A stretch of DNA of 64,000 nt. Origin: Ceriagrion tenellum (taxonomy: Eukaryota > Arthropoda > Insecta > Odonata > Coenagrionidae). The position numbers and the translations under genes are program-made. The notes under the pieces were generated by a model. The model saw only the letters and a list, made by a program, of their open reading frames with translations. It was not told where the DNA came from and made no database searches. Positions 22,085 through 32,704 of the stretch are shown piece by piece. The DNA lies in the NCBI GenBank assembly GCA_963169105.1, contig OY720644.1, positions 1,447,001-1,511,000 on the forward strand. The letters run 5' to 3'. Positions within the stretch are counted from its first letter, which is position 1; each line of letters opens with the position of its first letter.

Positions 22085-23500
22085 CGGGGCGATCATGTAA
22101 CTGTGAGAGCGATGATGATAGCTATCACGGCCTCCTATGACGGTCGGCGTCATCGAGCGATCATGTAAAGCACCGTCATAGCACCGTGATAGCACGTATG
22201 ACGGTCATGGGCTTCCTGTAGGTTGGTAGAAAACCTGAACAGCCAATCAAAATCATCGACACATTCCAAGCAAACAATTGCGGCGTGTGGAGCGGCTGAA
22301 ACGATGTCGGCGGCACTAAGTACTCCACATCATTCATTTTTGTGTGTTTAGGAATTAAATATTGTGTGAAATATGTTATAACGTACCTAACACATCATAT
22401 TAATTATAGTGGAAGTGAAAATCGTGTTGTTCTCGTTATGACTTCGTTTGTAATGAAAGATTACCTATATCTTGCAAATGCATCACAGATTTGTTATGAA
22501 TTCAAACCTCTCCGTCGCATTATTAAGTTCATTGAAAATTACTTCGATGCACAATAAACGGTATTATTTCCGTTTACGTAATATGTATGAGATGACGAGT
22601 TATTCGTTACACCTAAGGTACCTAGGTATTAACATAATGCAAACTTGTATAATTTTTTAAGTTCCTTTCTATATTGGAAGTCTTTCGAAATTGATCAAGC
22701 CATCAAAATTGAAAATCCATCAAATGATTCGCAGAGTTATTCAAGTGTGCCTTTGAAAGTATTAGTCGAGTGGGCTGTGCAACTGAATTGCAGCTGAAGT
22801 TTTATATGTCCACCTACAGTACATTACCCCAGTAGAATGCGTAAATTTCATAGGATTATAACAGAAAATCCTAAAACGATCCGAAAACTTAATCGTCGCA
22901 ACTCATACCGTCATTCACGGTTGTCTTAGCAAACAAATAGATATATAAAGAGCGAAACTAACACACGCCAATAAACCTACCTTCTATTATATGAAGGCGT
23001 ACATTCATGGCTATCATACTGTCTAGGTAACTCAAGTTACAATAATAACAATTTTGAATTGTTAACAATAAACATTTTTTAGAATTAATATTAAATTCGT
23101 GAGCGAGAAAACATTCTATAATGCTTTAAACAGTGAAAATATAATTAAATAATCGAATTTATTTTTTTTAAAGGACTAAGACAATTTATTCTCCAGTAAT
23201 AATTAATCGTGATGCTTTACGAAAGTTACATAATGATACATAAACTCATAGTTAGTTAATTGGGTATGGACTACTGTAATTAAATGTTTATTCAACGTAT
23301 TCGCACGTATATCCGATACCTTATGACGCCGATTACCCCTATCACCATCAATTTCGAGCGTAATACGCTATGACGGCGTGAAGGTGATAAAAAGTGCTAT
23401 CACGGATATATAATCGCTGCTATCACCCTCCGTCATACGTATGACGTTGCCCTTGGCAACGACGTCGCTCTCACCCTTCTCACAGTTACATAATCGCCCC
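22085..23500. mobile_element. Non-autonomous DNA transposon with CGGGGCGAT ends (1.4 kb)
   Basis: The left end CGGGGCGATCATGTAACTGT and the right end, reversed, CGGGGCGATTATGTAACTGT match over about 25 bp. Subterminal regions on both sides (22090-22210 and 23320-23490) are rich in TATGACGG / TATCACGG motifs. These form further imperfect inverted repeats, so each end could fold. A CAG lies outside each end and may be a 3-bp duplication. No transposase frame is present inside. The superfamily is undetermined. Confidence 0.65.
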
Positions 23501-23504
23501 GCAG

Positions 23505-25477
23505 GAGTACCCAAACAGGAGCGGTGTTGTAGTCAAGTAATATGTTATATTTGCTTGCACCTATACTATACTTACTTGGTAGTTATGTACTTCAGCATAA
23601 ACAATTCCTGTTTCCTACGTGTGCCTCCCGCTTTGAGTTTCAAAATGGCTAACATATTAGTCAAACGATAGTGTGTGTTATTATTTATTCGTGCGTATTA
23701 CAATTAAATTGTATCGCGCATTCTTTAAAAATTAAAATAAATATACTTCCATAGTAAATGGCTCTTTGACTGTCATACACTTCAAAGACAATACTTATTT
23801 TGACTTGCGTCCTTTCAGCCGACTAACTGCCATTTTTCCATCCAGCTAGCTGAGATGACTGTTTATTTAGACTGTGCCTTAGATGTATACGTCTCGCTGA
23901 GTATTCATTTCCTTACGATACGTTCCGAAGCTATTAGGGTGGTTTCAGCGAGATTAATTTATTATATTCCATTATAATGATATGTGAAGATAGCATTTCA
24001 CCTTAAGTTCAATGAATTTGGTCTCATTCCAATGAAAATTATCTCGCCTTTCCAAAAATACCAAAATACTCGACTCTTACCGCATTTCTTTCCGAGATAG
24101 TTAAGCACAAATGCCAGCCATTTTACAAGGGAAATAGTACGCGTAGACTCTCCAGAGACACTTTACTTCATAAATGAGGAGTTTTTCATGAATATATCTC
24201 GTCAGAAATTTAACACTGCGTGGTTGGCATGTTTTCTCAACTATATTTAGAAAATAAATCAATAACTCACCGCAGTACTTTTTCCAGAGTCGCAAAAAAT
24301 ATCTGTCGTGAAGTACGGACATCGGACGGCGAGGCAAAAGTGAGTCAAGTTTAAGACTTTGATGGAAATTTATTTCTTTACTTATAACTTCAGTTGTACA
24401 AAACTACATCTTTGCGCCATAAATATTTTGGTATTCACTGCAAGCTACTTACAGCCGCTGAAGAAAAATAAATAAAATTCGAATATGGTCTGATAATAAG
24501 GCGAGGCAAAATCTCCCTCAAACCACCTTAAATATCACGTCAGCGAACTGTATTTCGACCAACTCTCAACCTTTCGCGAATTCCTCTGAAGGCTCTTCAC
24601 TCATTCCCTCCTAATGAGCGCGCCTATTCGGGAGATGATACTCCGCGCAGCATGATTTTCTTTTTGAAGACGCGCTCCGCAAAAAAATCAATACGTCCGC
24701 GCTAACCATTGCGCGCAATGAAGGTCAGCACTGAGCTCGGGTTCAAGTTCTTCGACACAAATCCACCCAGGCGAAAAGGTACAAGAAAATTAATAGGAGA
24801 GTTTTGTTGAGGAACGGCTGGAGCGGAAAACGTGAGTCGCTGAGTGCACATATTCATAACTTTTAAACGTGAGCCGAAAAAATTATTGACCACACTTTAC
24901 TTGGGTACATCTGTTTATAAGGTGCAAATAACCAAACGCGCAGTTAAATAGATAACCTCTGCATTTCCCCTGGTGATTCTTAGTGCGTGATCTTGACAGT
25001 GAGAGAATGGGAGGAGGGGGGGGGGAGGCGGCGGTAGTGGCTTATGGTAGGCGCCGCATTTCCACCGGACACATGCTGGGACACACAGCATTTCAACTGT
25101 TCAGATATACGAGAGTTTCATTTTTCCGCTGATTTCAAGGTTAATCTGCTGGTATTCCACAAGGATTCCCGTTGTTTATGCTTTTGCTGTGCGAGTACGT
25201 GAAGGGATATTCTTCGACGATTCATTGAGATCAACCCCGAGCGAGCCGTCGTACATCCCCTCCATACCGTTTGAGAGATTGTATTGTTCTGTACAGAATA
25301 CAGTATAACCCACATTTCCTCTTCAGGCTAAAATTTTTTGCCATTAATTGCATAAAAAATGCTGGTTTCTTTCCATTTTCTTCCATTGTTACCAAACATG
25401 ATGAAACACCTTGACTGGCACCCCAAACTATACCGAAAGTATAGACAAATATAGACACGACATGACGACAGGTACAT
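23505..25477. other. No recognisable gene; G-rich tract near 25008-25035
   Basis: Only short frames. A run of ten G within GGAGG-rich sequence near 25020 is the only notable composition feature. Confidence 0.35.
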
Positions 25478-25860
25478 ACCATACCAATCACGCCGTTACC
25501 TTCCGGAGTAGGCACAGTCACAAAGTTTCAATCATAAATACTTATTTGTACACCTAACTCTGCTTCAATAATTTCCTCCATACTGACCTAACCTTGCAAA
25601 CCTCTTTTGCCTCATTTACCCCTGTACACTGCTTCATACACGCCCTCCTCTTTTAAAGACTCCTAATACTCCTCCTCCTAAGAATTTCCTCAACCACAAC
25701 TTTCTCGGCCTACCTCAACCTCTCGCACCATTCATTTCACTCTTATTTATCTGTTTCGTTATTCGACTCTCATCCATTCTCCCAACATGGCCAAACCAAC
25801 GAAGCACACTCCTTTCATATATGTCCATTACTGGAGCATTTAACCTGACGGCAGGTCATT
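25478..25860 (-). mobile_element. 3' end of a LINE (RTE-like), second copy
   Basis: The same block order as 8905-9300. On the minus strand it encodes SVLRWFGHVGRMDESRITKQ and then an NGARGxGRP-like C-terminus, followed by the terminal GGTAACGGCGTGATTGGTAT. It is 5'-truncated and degenerate. Confidence 0.6.
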
Positions 25861-25887
25861 TTGAAAATTTAATGTACACTTTTAAAA

Positions 25888-26125
25888 TTCCTCGGAACGA
25901 AAGCCGGAACCATAAGGGGGAAGGTGGGAACGAAACTTTCCTAGCCAGTACCGAAATCGGAACGGTTCCTCTTTCGTTCCTAAGGGTTTTCGTTCCAAAT
26001 ATTTTCGTTATACTTTCGCTCCGGATCCACTTTCGTTCCGAGATTTTGGTTCCTACTTTCAGTTCCGTCCCGTAAACTGAAACTATATCTGAACCCACTC
26101 TGAACCATTCCGGAACCATGACTTA
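25888..26125. repeat. Low-complexity GGAACGAAA / TTTCGTTCC region
   Basis: GGAACGAAA-type words occur several times, and their reverse complement many times, so the segment is built of short inverted words. It reads openly on both strands because of composition, not because of coding. Confidence 0.5.
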
Positions 26126-26689
26126 AGTTTCGTTTAACATCCCTGGTTTCATCGCGTTGTTTTTTTCAAAACGCGTTGACCTACACAAAAATGCAGCCCT
26201 CCTTTCAAATTCGACTTGAAAGGGGCCATAAAAATGATTGACATATAATCACTACTCATTAGTATTCGTCGTCACACGCCAGGGGTGGTTGCAGCACTTG
26301 GTATGTTCATTTGGCTTACTCATTGGAGTAAAAGTAAAGTCACGCGATGAACTTTGTGGTATTTTATCACTAGAATCGAACAAAAATTCACTTGGGTATA
26401 TAAGGAAGGGCCGGAGGAGGTGAGTTATTATGCGGTTCTGCCTTGAATGCCAATGAATGAAGGGGATGCTTCTAAGGGAAGAATTCGAGTCGTTGCCAGC
26501 CCACTTTGGAAGGCCCTCCTAGAAGCGTTTTAAACGGGACTGAGTCCTACGGCCGCCCATTAATAATTCTCCTGTTTTTTAAGGCGGTTGGGGCAATTTT
26601 TGTGTATGTTCAGGTTTGCGTAAAACTTTCCGTACGTGTACTTATTAGTAATTTATTGCTATTTGTACACGTAGCCTAAAGGCACCTGA
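26126..26689. other. No recognisable gene
   Basis: No coding domain, terminal repeat or RNA gene was recognised. Confidence 0.35.
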
Positions 26690-26739
26690 TATTCAGTTCA
26701 AATACGTATGTACAGATTTTCTCCTGAACGGGAAATACC

Positions 26740-27860
26740 GTTGTTTTCAAAGTCGTAAAAATTACTTCATGATCACTTATGCCTTCGAGGATATTGATGT
26801 GTTTAATCATTGTAAGGTGACTAAAAGCTAAAGAGTCTAATATTTTACTACCTCTCGTAGGTACGTTTACTACTTGAGTAAGAGAGTGGTGTGAAAGTGT
26901 ATTAAGTAAGCATCGCTTATATCACGCTTCCTTGAACTTGGTTCAAACCTGTTCGTTTTCCAAGTAATAGCCGGGAGGTTGACATCCCCACCGATAATTA
27001 TCGCGCTTTTGTTATCCTTCGAGGTACATGATGTTAATTGAGTTTCTAATATGAACAAAACGTCGATTTAGGAATCTGGTGGCCTGTAAAATGAGCATAT
27101 ATGCATATTTCTTTTGTTTTTTTGCTTAATGGTACACCAAACGCTCTTTATTCCATTGTCGTCTAATATGTGTGCGGTAGTATTCAAATTAGATTTAACT
27201 GCTATGAATACTCCGACGCCAGTCCTATCTAGTCAATCACGTCTATAGCTTTTATAACATGTGGGAAAAACTTCGCAAGCGTTAATATCCTCTGCAAGCC
27301 AGATTTCTGCTCCCATTACTATATTCTAATGTGTGTGCGGTACTATTCAAATACGATTTAACTGCAGTGAATACTCCCCCACCAGTCCTATCGGGTCGAT
27401 CACGTTTATAGATTTAATATCCTGTCGGAAAAGCTTCGCTATCGTTAATATCCTCTGCAAGCCAGCTCTCTGTTCCAATTACTATATCTGCGTTTTCAAA
27501 TATATGCTCAACTTCGGCACGTTTGTTCTCTACGCTACGGAAATTTACTAATACTAAATTCATATCGTATTTAGCTTGATGAATGTCGGTTCGAGGTTTT
27601 CGGTAATTCTGTATGCTATCTTTTTGATGTTCTCTGAAACCACTGAGAAGCGAGTTTTTCTTTGAAGTTTCGCAGCTATCTGAGAGCGAGTGTTGAAATT
27701 ATTTTCGCTATGGAAGTAACATTCATTCATTAGTGCTTCCCCTAAGTTTTTTTGGCAGTGAAGACCTACGTTACACGCATATACTCGGAGGCTGTTATCA
27801 GGACTATACTTTTGAACCCCACTAATTGACCTACTCACTAGCCTAAAAAATACGTACAAT
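26740..27860 (-). pseudogene. LINE apurinic-type endonuclease domain, broken
   Basis: The frame fragments carry the expected motifs in order. NADIVIGTESWLAEDIND lies near 27500-27440, GGGVFTAVKS near 27380, CSFYRPPDS near 27090, IIIGGDVNLPAITWKTNRFE near 27000, and GISDHE near 26780. The family uses the Glu of TESWL, the GDxN pair and the SDH triad for Mg-dependent phosphodiester cleavage. Stops (for example after the SFYRPPDS block), frameshifts and an internal tandem duplication abolish the reading frame. Confidence 0.7.
27164..27491. repeat. 163-bp tandem duplication within the LINE endonuclease
   Basis: Copy 1 at about 27164-27326 and copy 2 at 27327-27491 share TGTGTGCGGTA, TGAATACTCC, CCAGTCCTATC, TTAATATCCTCTGCAAGCCA and CCATTACTATAT-like blocks, about 80-85% alike by eye. 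The divergence between copies suggests an old event, or insertion of a related copy at the homologous position. Confidence 0.6.
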
Positions 27861-27969
27861 GCTCAAAAATCCTATGAGCCACCCGTTCAATGCCTGCGCC
27901 CAGGCATCAGAACAGAAGTAATGCACCCCAGAACGGTTGAGGGGAGCACAGCACCATCCAAGCACCGGT

Positions 27970-28880
27970 CAAAGATTTACGAATTCTGCTCCTATGCCTA
28001 CACAGAATTCCCACAGCCTCCTGTTCAGGCAGTCAATTCTGCTCCAAACATGGTGACTGCGGTCGGTCCGCAGAACACTACAAATGGTCAGCCACAAATC
28101 GGCACCAGATGCCCTCCGGTCACGTTCCACCTCTGAGTTTAAAACCCTGAAGGAATTCAATATCTCATCTGCTCCACGCTCGGACGCATCGTTGGTGCCG
28201 ACATGGGCCACCACCCACAGCCTGGTGCAGCCCATATCTCCAACTGCTGCTCGTCTTGCAGCCGTGGCATTGGGTACTAATCCTCCCGGATTAGTACCCA
28301 ACGCCACTTACCAGGAGGTGACCTGTTGGTCCGCTCCGTCTCTCCTTGCCCTCTTCCACAATGAGGGCTCAATCCACCGGACGTTAGAACTCCCTATTAA
28401 TAAAATTCCCGCCTTCTCTGCCCAGCTAACCTCGGGAGCAGTGTCCCTCGAGTCAGGAGGTGCGCCCACGTCCTCGACCACAGGTGTCACGGGGCCATCC
28501 TCTGACAGCACTGCGAAGCTGTTGCGCACAAGGGTACAGCCTCCACTCCCGCCTCTCCCTGATTCGACCGCACCCCTGCCCCCCCACCCTGGGGCACCAC
28601 TATCCACTCCGGCTTCGAGATGGGCCTCGTCCCCAGGCTCAGAGGCTGCACTGCCACCCCCTCGACCGCCCCTCCTGCATTTGCACCCGAGCGCGCCCGG
28701 GGCACCACCTTGGTGCTGTGAAGGTTCTTGGAGGAAGCGCTACGGTTCCCAGCACCCGAAAAACCCACACAATCTGTCATAGGAAAGCGAATCTCTGCAA
28801 CCATCCTCTCCAGCAGGTCGATCTTTGCCCTGCTGTTGAGGCTAGCCACAGACCTGCAGTAAGCCACACTATGCTACAGG
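27970..28880 (-). pseudogene. LINE ORF1 with SGNH/GDSL-hydrolase-like domain, frameshifted
   Basis: The minus-strand fragments contain ILLIGSSNVRWIEPSLWKR (block I-like, GSSN instead of GDS) near 28395 and WVVAHVGTNDASERGADEIL (block III-like GTND) near 28200. Near 28030 comes DCLNRRLWEFCVGIGAEFVN. SGNH/esterase domains occur in ORF1 of some CR1-type LINEs. The upstream part (28880-28490) is basic and Pro/Gly-rich in shifted frames. At 28264-28307 an inverted repeat breaks the domain between blocks I and III. Confidence 0.6.
28264..28307. repeat. 20-bp-arm hairpin inside LINE ORF1
   Basis: Arms 28264-28283 and 28288-28307 are complementary except at one position, around a TCCC loop. The core is TTGGGTACTAATCC / GGATTAGTACCCAA. 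Confidence 0.75.
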
Positions 28881-28914
28881 CTTTACAAAACAACAACACT
28901 ATGATAGGATATTT

Positions 28915-29640
28915 TTACGATACCATATTTTTGTCCGGATGAGAAACTATGATTTTTTTTGTCAGGATGAGTTTCTTAAATGGAGTCAAATGGCATGGTA
29001 TCCCAAACAGAAACCTGAACGAAGTTTGGCAATATGGTTGTGTGGAAATGGAAATGGTCGAGTGAGCAGGTAAACTCTCGCAGTAGGGAGTGAGGGAAAA
29101 GATGAAGGGGGAAAGTGTATGTAACTCGGGCAAGGATGAAATGTATACTACAGTAGCAATTTTTGAATTCCATAGATTGGAGTAAAGACTACAAAATGAG
29201 GGTCTTTCCCAACACAAATTTGCATTCAAAAGCTCTAATGGTAACAGACCATGAAATATACAATCTGCTGGGTTCTGAATCAACTCAATATGACTCCAAG
29301 TGCATTGAGGCAGAATTTAATGGATTTTAGTAATTCTATTAGAAACAAATGTTTTTAAGCGATGCGGTGGAAGCTTTAGCCAGGATAATACGATTTGAAA
29401 ATCTGATCACGCAAAACTTTCCTCAAAATGGAAATGGTTTTTGAACACCTCATTTACTCATTGCATGAGTTTTGCAAGCAATAAGGCTCCCAGTAACTCT
29501 AACTTCGGCAATGAGATCGTTTTCAAGGTTACAACCCTAGATTTGGCAGTAAGAAAGGACACCTTGATTCCCCAGAGAGTGCAACAGTTCGAACATATAA
29601 GATTGCACCATAGCCACGCTCTGATGCATCACAAAACCCT
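28915..29640 (-). pseudogene. BEL/Pao RNase H and downstream Pol fragment
   Basis: Minus-strand fragments include GFCDASERGYGAILYVRTVA near 29635-29575 (Pao RNase H start, with the CDAS motif). Further on is IQNPADCIFHGLLPLELLNA near 29283-29220 (the NPAD segment that follows RNase H in BEL elements). Stops separate them. Confidence 0.65.
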
Positions 29641-29965
29641 AGCAATTGAACCTTTGAAGTAGAGGGGTTAATATGTCAAGACAAATGAATCTGAGATAAA
29701 TGAGCTTTGACAAACAAATTTACTCCATTGAGCATGAATCTTGTCTGGAAACAGATCGTCCCACCCTAATTTTAAGGTCCATAGCAGGTCCATAGCTGAT
29801 GCATCACAAAACCCTAGCAATTGAACCTTTGAAGTAGAGGGGTTAATATGTCAAGACAAATGAATCTGAGATAAATGAGCTTTGACAAACAAATTTACTC
29901 CATTGAGCATGAATCTTGTCTGGAAACAGATCGTCCCACCCTAATTTTAAGGTCCATAGCGATTG
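29621..29965. repeat. 175-bp tandem duplication in BEL/Pao
   Basis: The segment starting CTGATGCATCACAAAACCC at 29621 is repeated from 29796 with no difference that I can see over about 165 bp. It falls between the RNase H and connection domains and duplicates the coding there. Its near-identity, in an otherwise decayed element, points to a recent event or an assembly artefact. Confidence 0.85.
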
Positions 29966-30265
29966 CATCAAACACTTTGCCCAAAAGGTAATGGGAGACA
30001 AGCCGCCAACAGGGTCAAATATTCTAGAAATGTTGGACAAAAGCTTTTGCTTTGAATTTACTGTACAGTCAAAGCCAACATGATATGATAATGTATCCTG
30101 AGAAGGGATCCAAATTAAGCCCAACACCTTGAGGGAAGGAGATACAGGCACATCCAAATGTGATGCATGCTCAATTTCAATTTCCGAAAGACCCTCTAAC
30201 AACTCTGAGGAGTTGCTCGCCCATTTGCTCAATGGGAATCCAGCAAAAGCCAATGAGTCAATCAA
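29843..30265 (-). pseudogene. BEL/Pao Pol connection region (peptidase_A17 / Pao family)
   Basis: The frame reads DSLAFAGFPLSKWASNSSEL, then LKVLGLIWIPSQDTLSYHVG, then ISRIFDPVGGLSPITFWAKC, then LWTLKLGWDDLFPDKIHAQW. The LGLxW, RIFDPxGxLSP and GWDDxxP signatures are those of BEL/Pao polyproteins after the reverse transcriptase. It overlaps the end of the RT frame in a different frame, showing a frameshift near 30260. Confidence 0.8.
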
Positions 30266-30779
30266 TTGCTGTCGAAGAACTAACGCTTCTGAAATACAGC
30301 CCAGTAGAAGGAGCCCCGGTCACGATATCATCCACGTAAAAGTCTTTGCTAAGAACTTGAGGTGCTAGCGGGAACCTGTGGCCGTCTTCATTGAAAAGCT
30401 GACGCAGAGTTCTCATAGCTAAAAAGGGAGCAGAGGATACCCCATAAGTGACTGTATTTAACTTATATTCAGTGATTGCTTGAGACTCATCATCATGCCA
30501 AAAAATATGCTGATAGCATTGGTGATCTGGTGCGACTAAAATCTGCTGGTACATTTTGGAAATATCTGTAATAAATTCAATTTTGTAGATGCGGAAGTTT
30601 AACAGAACATCAAAAATATCCCGTTGCAGTTTTGGGCCGGTAAGTAATTCATCATTAAGTGAGACACCAGAAGACGTACATGCAGAGGCATCAATGACTA
30701 CACAAAATTTCGTGTTCGCAAAATTAAAGACTGTGTGGTGCGGAATATAATACTTCCCCGGGGGTTTTGATATGGACAT
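30258..30779 (-). pseudogene. BEL/Pao reverse transcriptase
   Basis: The 173-residue frame contains the fingers/palm entry (YIPHHTVF then VVIDASACTSSGVSLNDELL). It continues with FITDISKMYQQILVAPDHQC, then TYGVSSAPFLAMRTLRQL, and the catalytic FYVDDIVTGA (YVDD). In most relatives the first palm Asp is in a D(I/V)xxMF context, and the DISKMYQQI block fits this. The frame is one piece of the polyprotein; the preceding protease part is in another frame. Confidence 0.85.
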
Positions 30780-31250
30780 ACGACCAAGATGCAGTTACTC
30801 CCCTAAGAACTGACAGTAACCGACACTCAACTCAAGTTGACGACTTAGCAACACTCAAGATTCATCAGTCGCGAAGCTGCTTGTGTGTAGGAATCCCCAA
30901 GTTGAGGAGTGAGGGATCTAAAAGGAAGAGAAACAATGAAATTTCCAGAGGGATCTCTGTGAAAAGTTTCCAAAAAATATTGTTCACACTGAATGTCCTC
31001 GGGGTTGTGAATGGATTCAAATGGGAGTTCTTCGATTTCCCAAATTTGAATTAATTCCTTTTATAGATATTCCTTCTCCTCCATGACTGAAAACAAAGAG
31101 ACACCGGGCCCCTCTTCCCTAGGCAAGGCCGATACAGAGCCGCACAGGACCCAACCAAAGATAGAATTCATGGCAATCAACTCGCCATTTAGGAACGGTT
31201 TCTGTTCAGGGAGAACAACCTTGGAATAGAGATCCGTCCCAAGAATGACA

Positions 31251-31613
31251 TCAATTTGAGAGGCCGCTGCTCAAAATGAGGATCGGCCAACTCCAAATGG
31301 CAAATACTAGGTCACTAACGAAGGGAGGAAGAGGAACTCCGATCCAAAGTTTTCCGATCAATTTACGGCATACAATCGCCTTTGTCCTCAACCCACAACT
31401 TGAAGAATGCTTAGGGAAAAGACAGCATGTAGCGGAACCAACTGGCTGGGTTAAAGGCATTCGAGAAAGCCCAAACCGAGCGCCACGGTATTCAGAATCT
31501 AATAACTTTAAGTGCTTGATAGCATCAAAAGAGATTGCAAAAATATGTGAGCCCGAATCAAGCATGATTCTCATTGATTGCATTCGACCGCCGCCTTCCA
31601 GGACTTCCACCAC
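31251..31613 (-). pseudogene. BEL/Pao aspartic-protease (DUF1758-like) region
   Basis: The frame contains MRIMLDSGSHIFAISFDAIK, with the D-S-G retropepsin active-site motif, near 31565. Further on is GVPLPPFVSDLVFAIWSWPI, which resembles the LPxxxxDL segment found after this domain. It is a single frame with degenerate ends. Confidence 0.65.
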
Positions 31614-31696
31614 CCCTGTTCCTAAGACGACCTTCCTTCACATTCCACGCACGACGAAAATGTTCGAGGGATGGGAGCCATTTTCATGTATTTTCC

Positions 31697-31749
31697 GTTC
31701 ACACGAGACCATCCTTCCATTCTCTTATGACCAAACCTTGTTTCCTGGT
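31697..31749. repeat. 53-bp direct repeat, inner copy of the BEL leader segment
   Basis: This segment (CCATCCTTCCATTCTC, ACCAAACCTTGTTTCCTGG) is repeated with one difference at 32649-32701, next to the primer-binding-site-like sequence. Leader sequence inside Pol implies an internal duplication or recombination. Confidence 0.7.
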
Positions 31750-31912
31750 AGACCAGGGAGTCAAGGACAGATTAGAGAAGAATTATTAGGCGCTGGACTG
31801 GACAAAGGCTTGCTTCGATCGCATGGCCCGCTCCCGCCATTCAACGATGAAATGGAGGGTTGTATGATGAAATCTTTTGCACATATTACATCGAGAGTTT
31901 GAAAATCGACAT

Positions 31913-32155
31913 TTAGGGGCCCAATGAACAATTAAAGCATAATTTTTTCGAGCGCACAAAATTACCCCTTTGCTCGGAACTCATATTTAAGTATTTTGGA
32001 CATTCCAACAACAGATGCGATAGATCACAACTTGGACAAAGCACAGTTGCATTAGAAACTTTTGTCCCAACGGAGATAGGCATTAACACTTTGCTCGTTA
32101 GTTTTGAGCTACGAGCTTGAGAACTCGTATTAACTACCCCACTAGAAGTTTGCAA
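31913..32155 (-). pseudogene. BEL/Pao Gag-Pol cysteine-knuckle region
   Basis: The frame contains NATVLCPSCDLSHLLLECPK followed later by KKLCFNCSLGP. This is the CxxC...H...C arrangement and following CFNC block found upstream of the protease in BEL/Pao Gag-Pol. It ends at a frame break at 31913. Confidence 0.6.
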
Positions 32156-32694
32156 AACTTTAATACCGTAACGTCGTAAAACTCAGTGGTGAGTGGGCAA
32201 GGGAAAGGAGGGAAATTCAATAAGGCAGGGAAGACTACATCCCGGCTCAAACACACAGTCAGGTAGGCTTTTAAACGTTCTGAGACCAATGTCCCCAAAT
32301 CTTCCACAGCACAACAACAGGAGCTTTTGCGACTGGTATAGCAGTTAGCTTGCTTAAAAAGGGATTACTTTCATTTAGATTTCCTTCGTCATTCTAAGCT
32401 CTGCAGGAAACCATTTTCTTTCCAAAATAATAACTACATAAAAGTTACCAACAAATATATGTAATGTCCGCATGTGATGATGGCTTGATCTAATACAAAA
32501 CAAAGAAAACGTACACGATAAATACAGGGTGCAGCAGCAAACTTTGTATTAGAAAAGCAAGCCTCTACGGCAAACGCACGTAGTTGCTCCGTCCAACACA
32601 TTCTCAGTACTTAAAGGGAAGGGAGAAAAAATCTGCCCAACCCACCCGTTCACACAAGACCATCCTTCCATTCTCTTATGACCAAACCTTGTTT

Positions 32695-32704
32695 CCTGGC
32701 GCCA
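32695..32704 (-). promoter_or_regulatory. Primer-binding-site-like sequence of the BEL/Pao element
   Basis: On the minus strand TGGCGCCAGG stands at the expected position upstream of Gag-Pol. LTR elements prime reverse transcription from a TGG-initial site complementary to a tRNA 3' end. If correct, the 5' LTR lies at 32705 and above, but I could not delimit it because the other LTR was not found. Confidence 0.45.

Larger units (their letters stand above)
26690..28885 (-). mobile_element. CR1-like LINE, ORF1 plus endonuclease only
   Basis: On the minus strand an SGNH-type ORF1 (about 28880-27970), a spacer, and an ORF2 endonuclease (about 27860-26740) occur in the order known for CR1/L2-type LINEs. 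The reverse transcriptase expected next is missing. The sequence stops near 26690 with a short tail (GTGCCTTTAGGCTACGTG, AGCAATAAATT) that may be the family's 3' end, which would imply an internal deletion. The endonuclease contains a 163-bp tandem duplication. Confidence 0.7.
28915..32704 (-). mobile_element. BEL/Pao LTR retrotransposon, degenerate internal region
   Basis: On the minus strand, from high to low coordinate, the order is: primer-binding-site-like sequence (32695-32704), cysteine-knuckle region (about 32155-31913), retropepsin-like region (31613-31251), reverse transcriptase (30779-30258), Pao-type connection (30265-29843), RNase H (about 29640-29300) and a later Pol segment (29283-28915). 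This is the BEL/Pao order. There are frameshifts between nearly all domains and at least two internal duplications. No integrase core and no pair of LTRs could be recognised. The low end abuts the CR1-like LINE at about 28885. Confidence 0.8.

Noticed and set aside
25821..26119. Open frames on both strands of about 85 codons
   Set aside because: They arise from repetition of GGAACGAAA / TTTCGTTCC words.
28084..28942. Plus-strand Pro/Ser-rich frames of 232 and 160 codons
   Set aside because: They are antisense to the recognisable LINE ORF1 on the minus strand; the minus strand carries the conserved blocks.
31276..31902. 208-codon plus-strand frame
   Set aside because: Antisense to the BEL/Pao protease region; no domain of its own.
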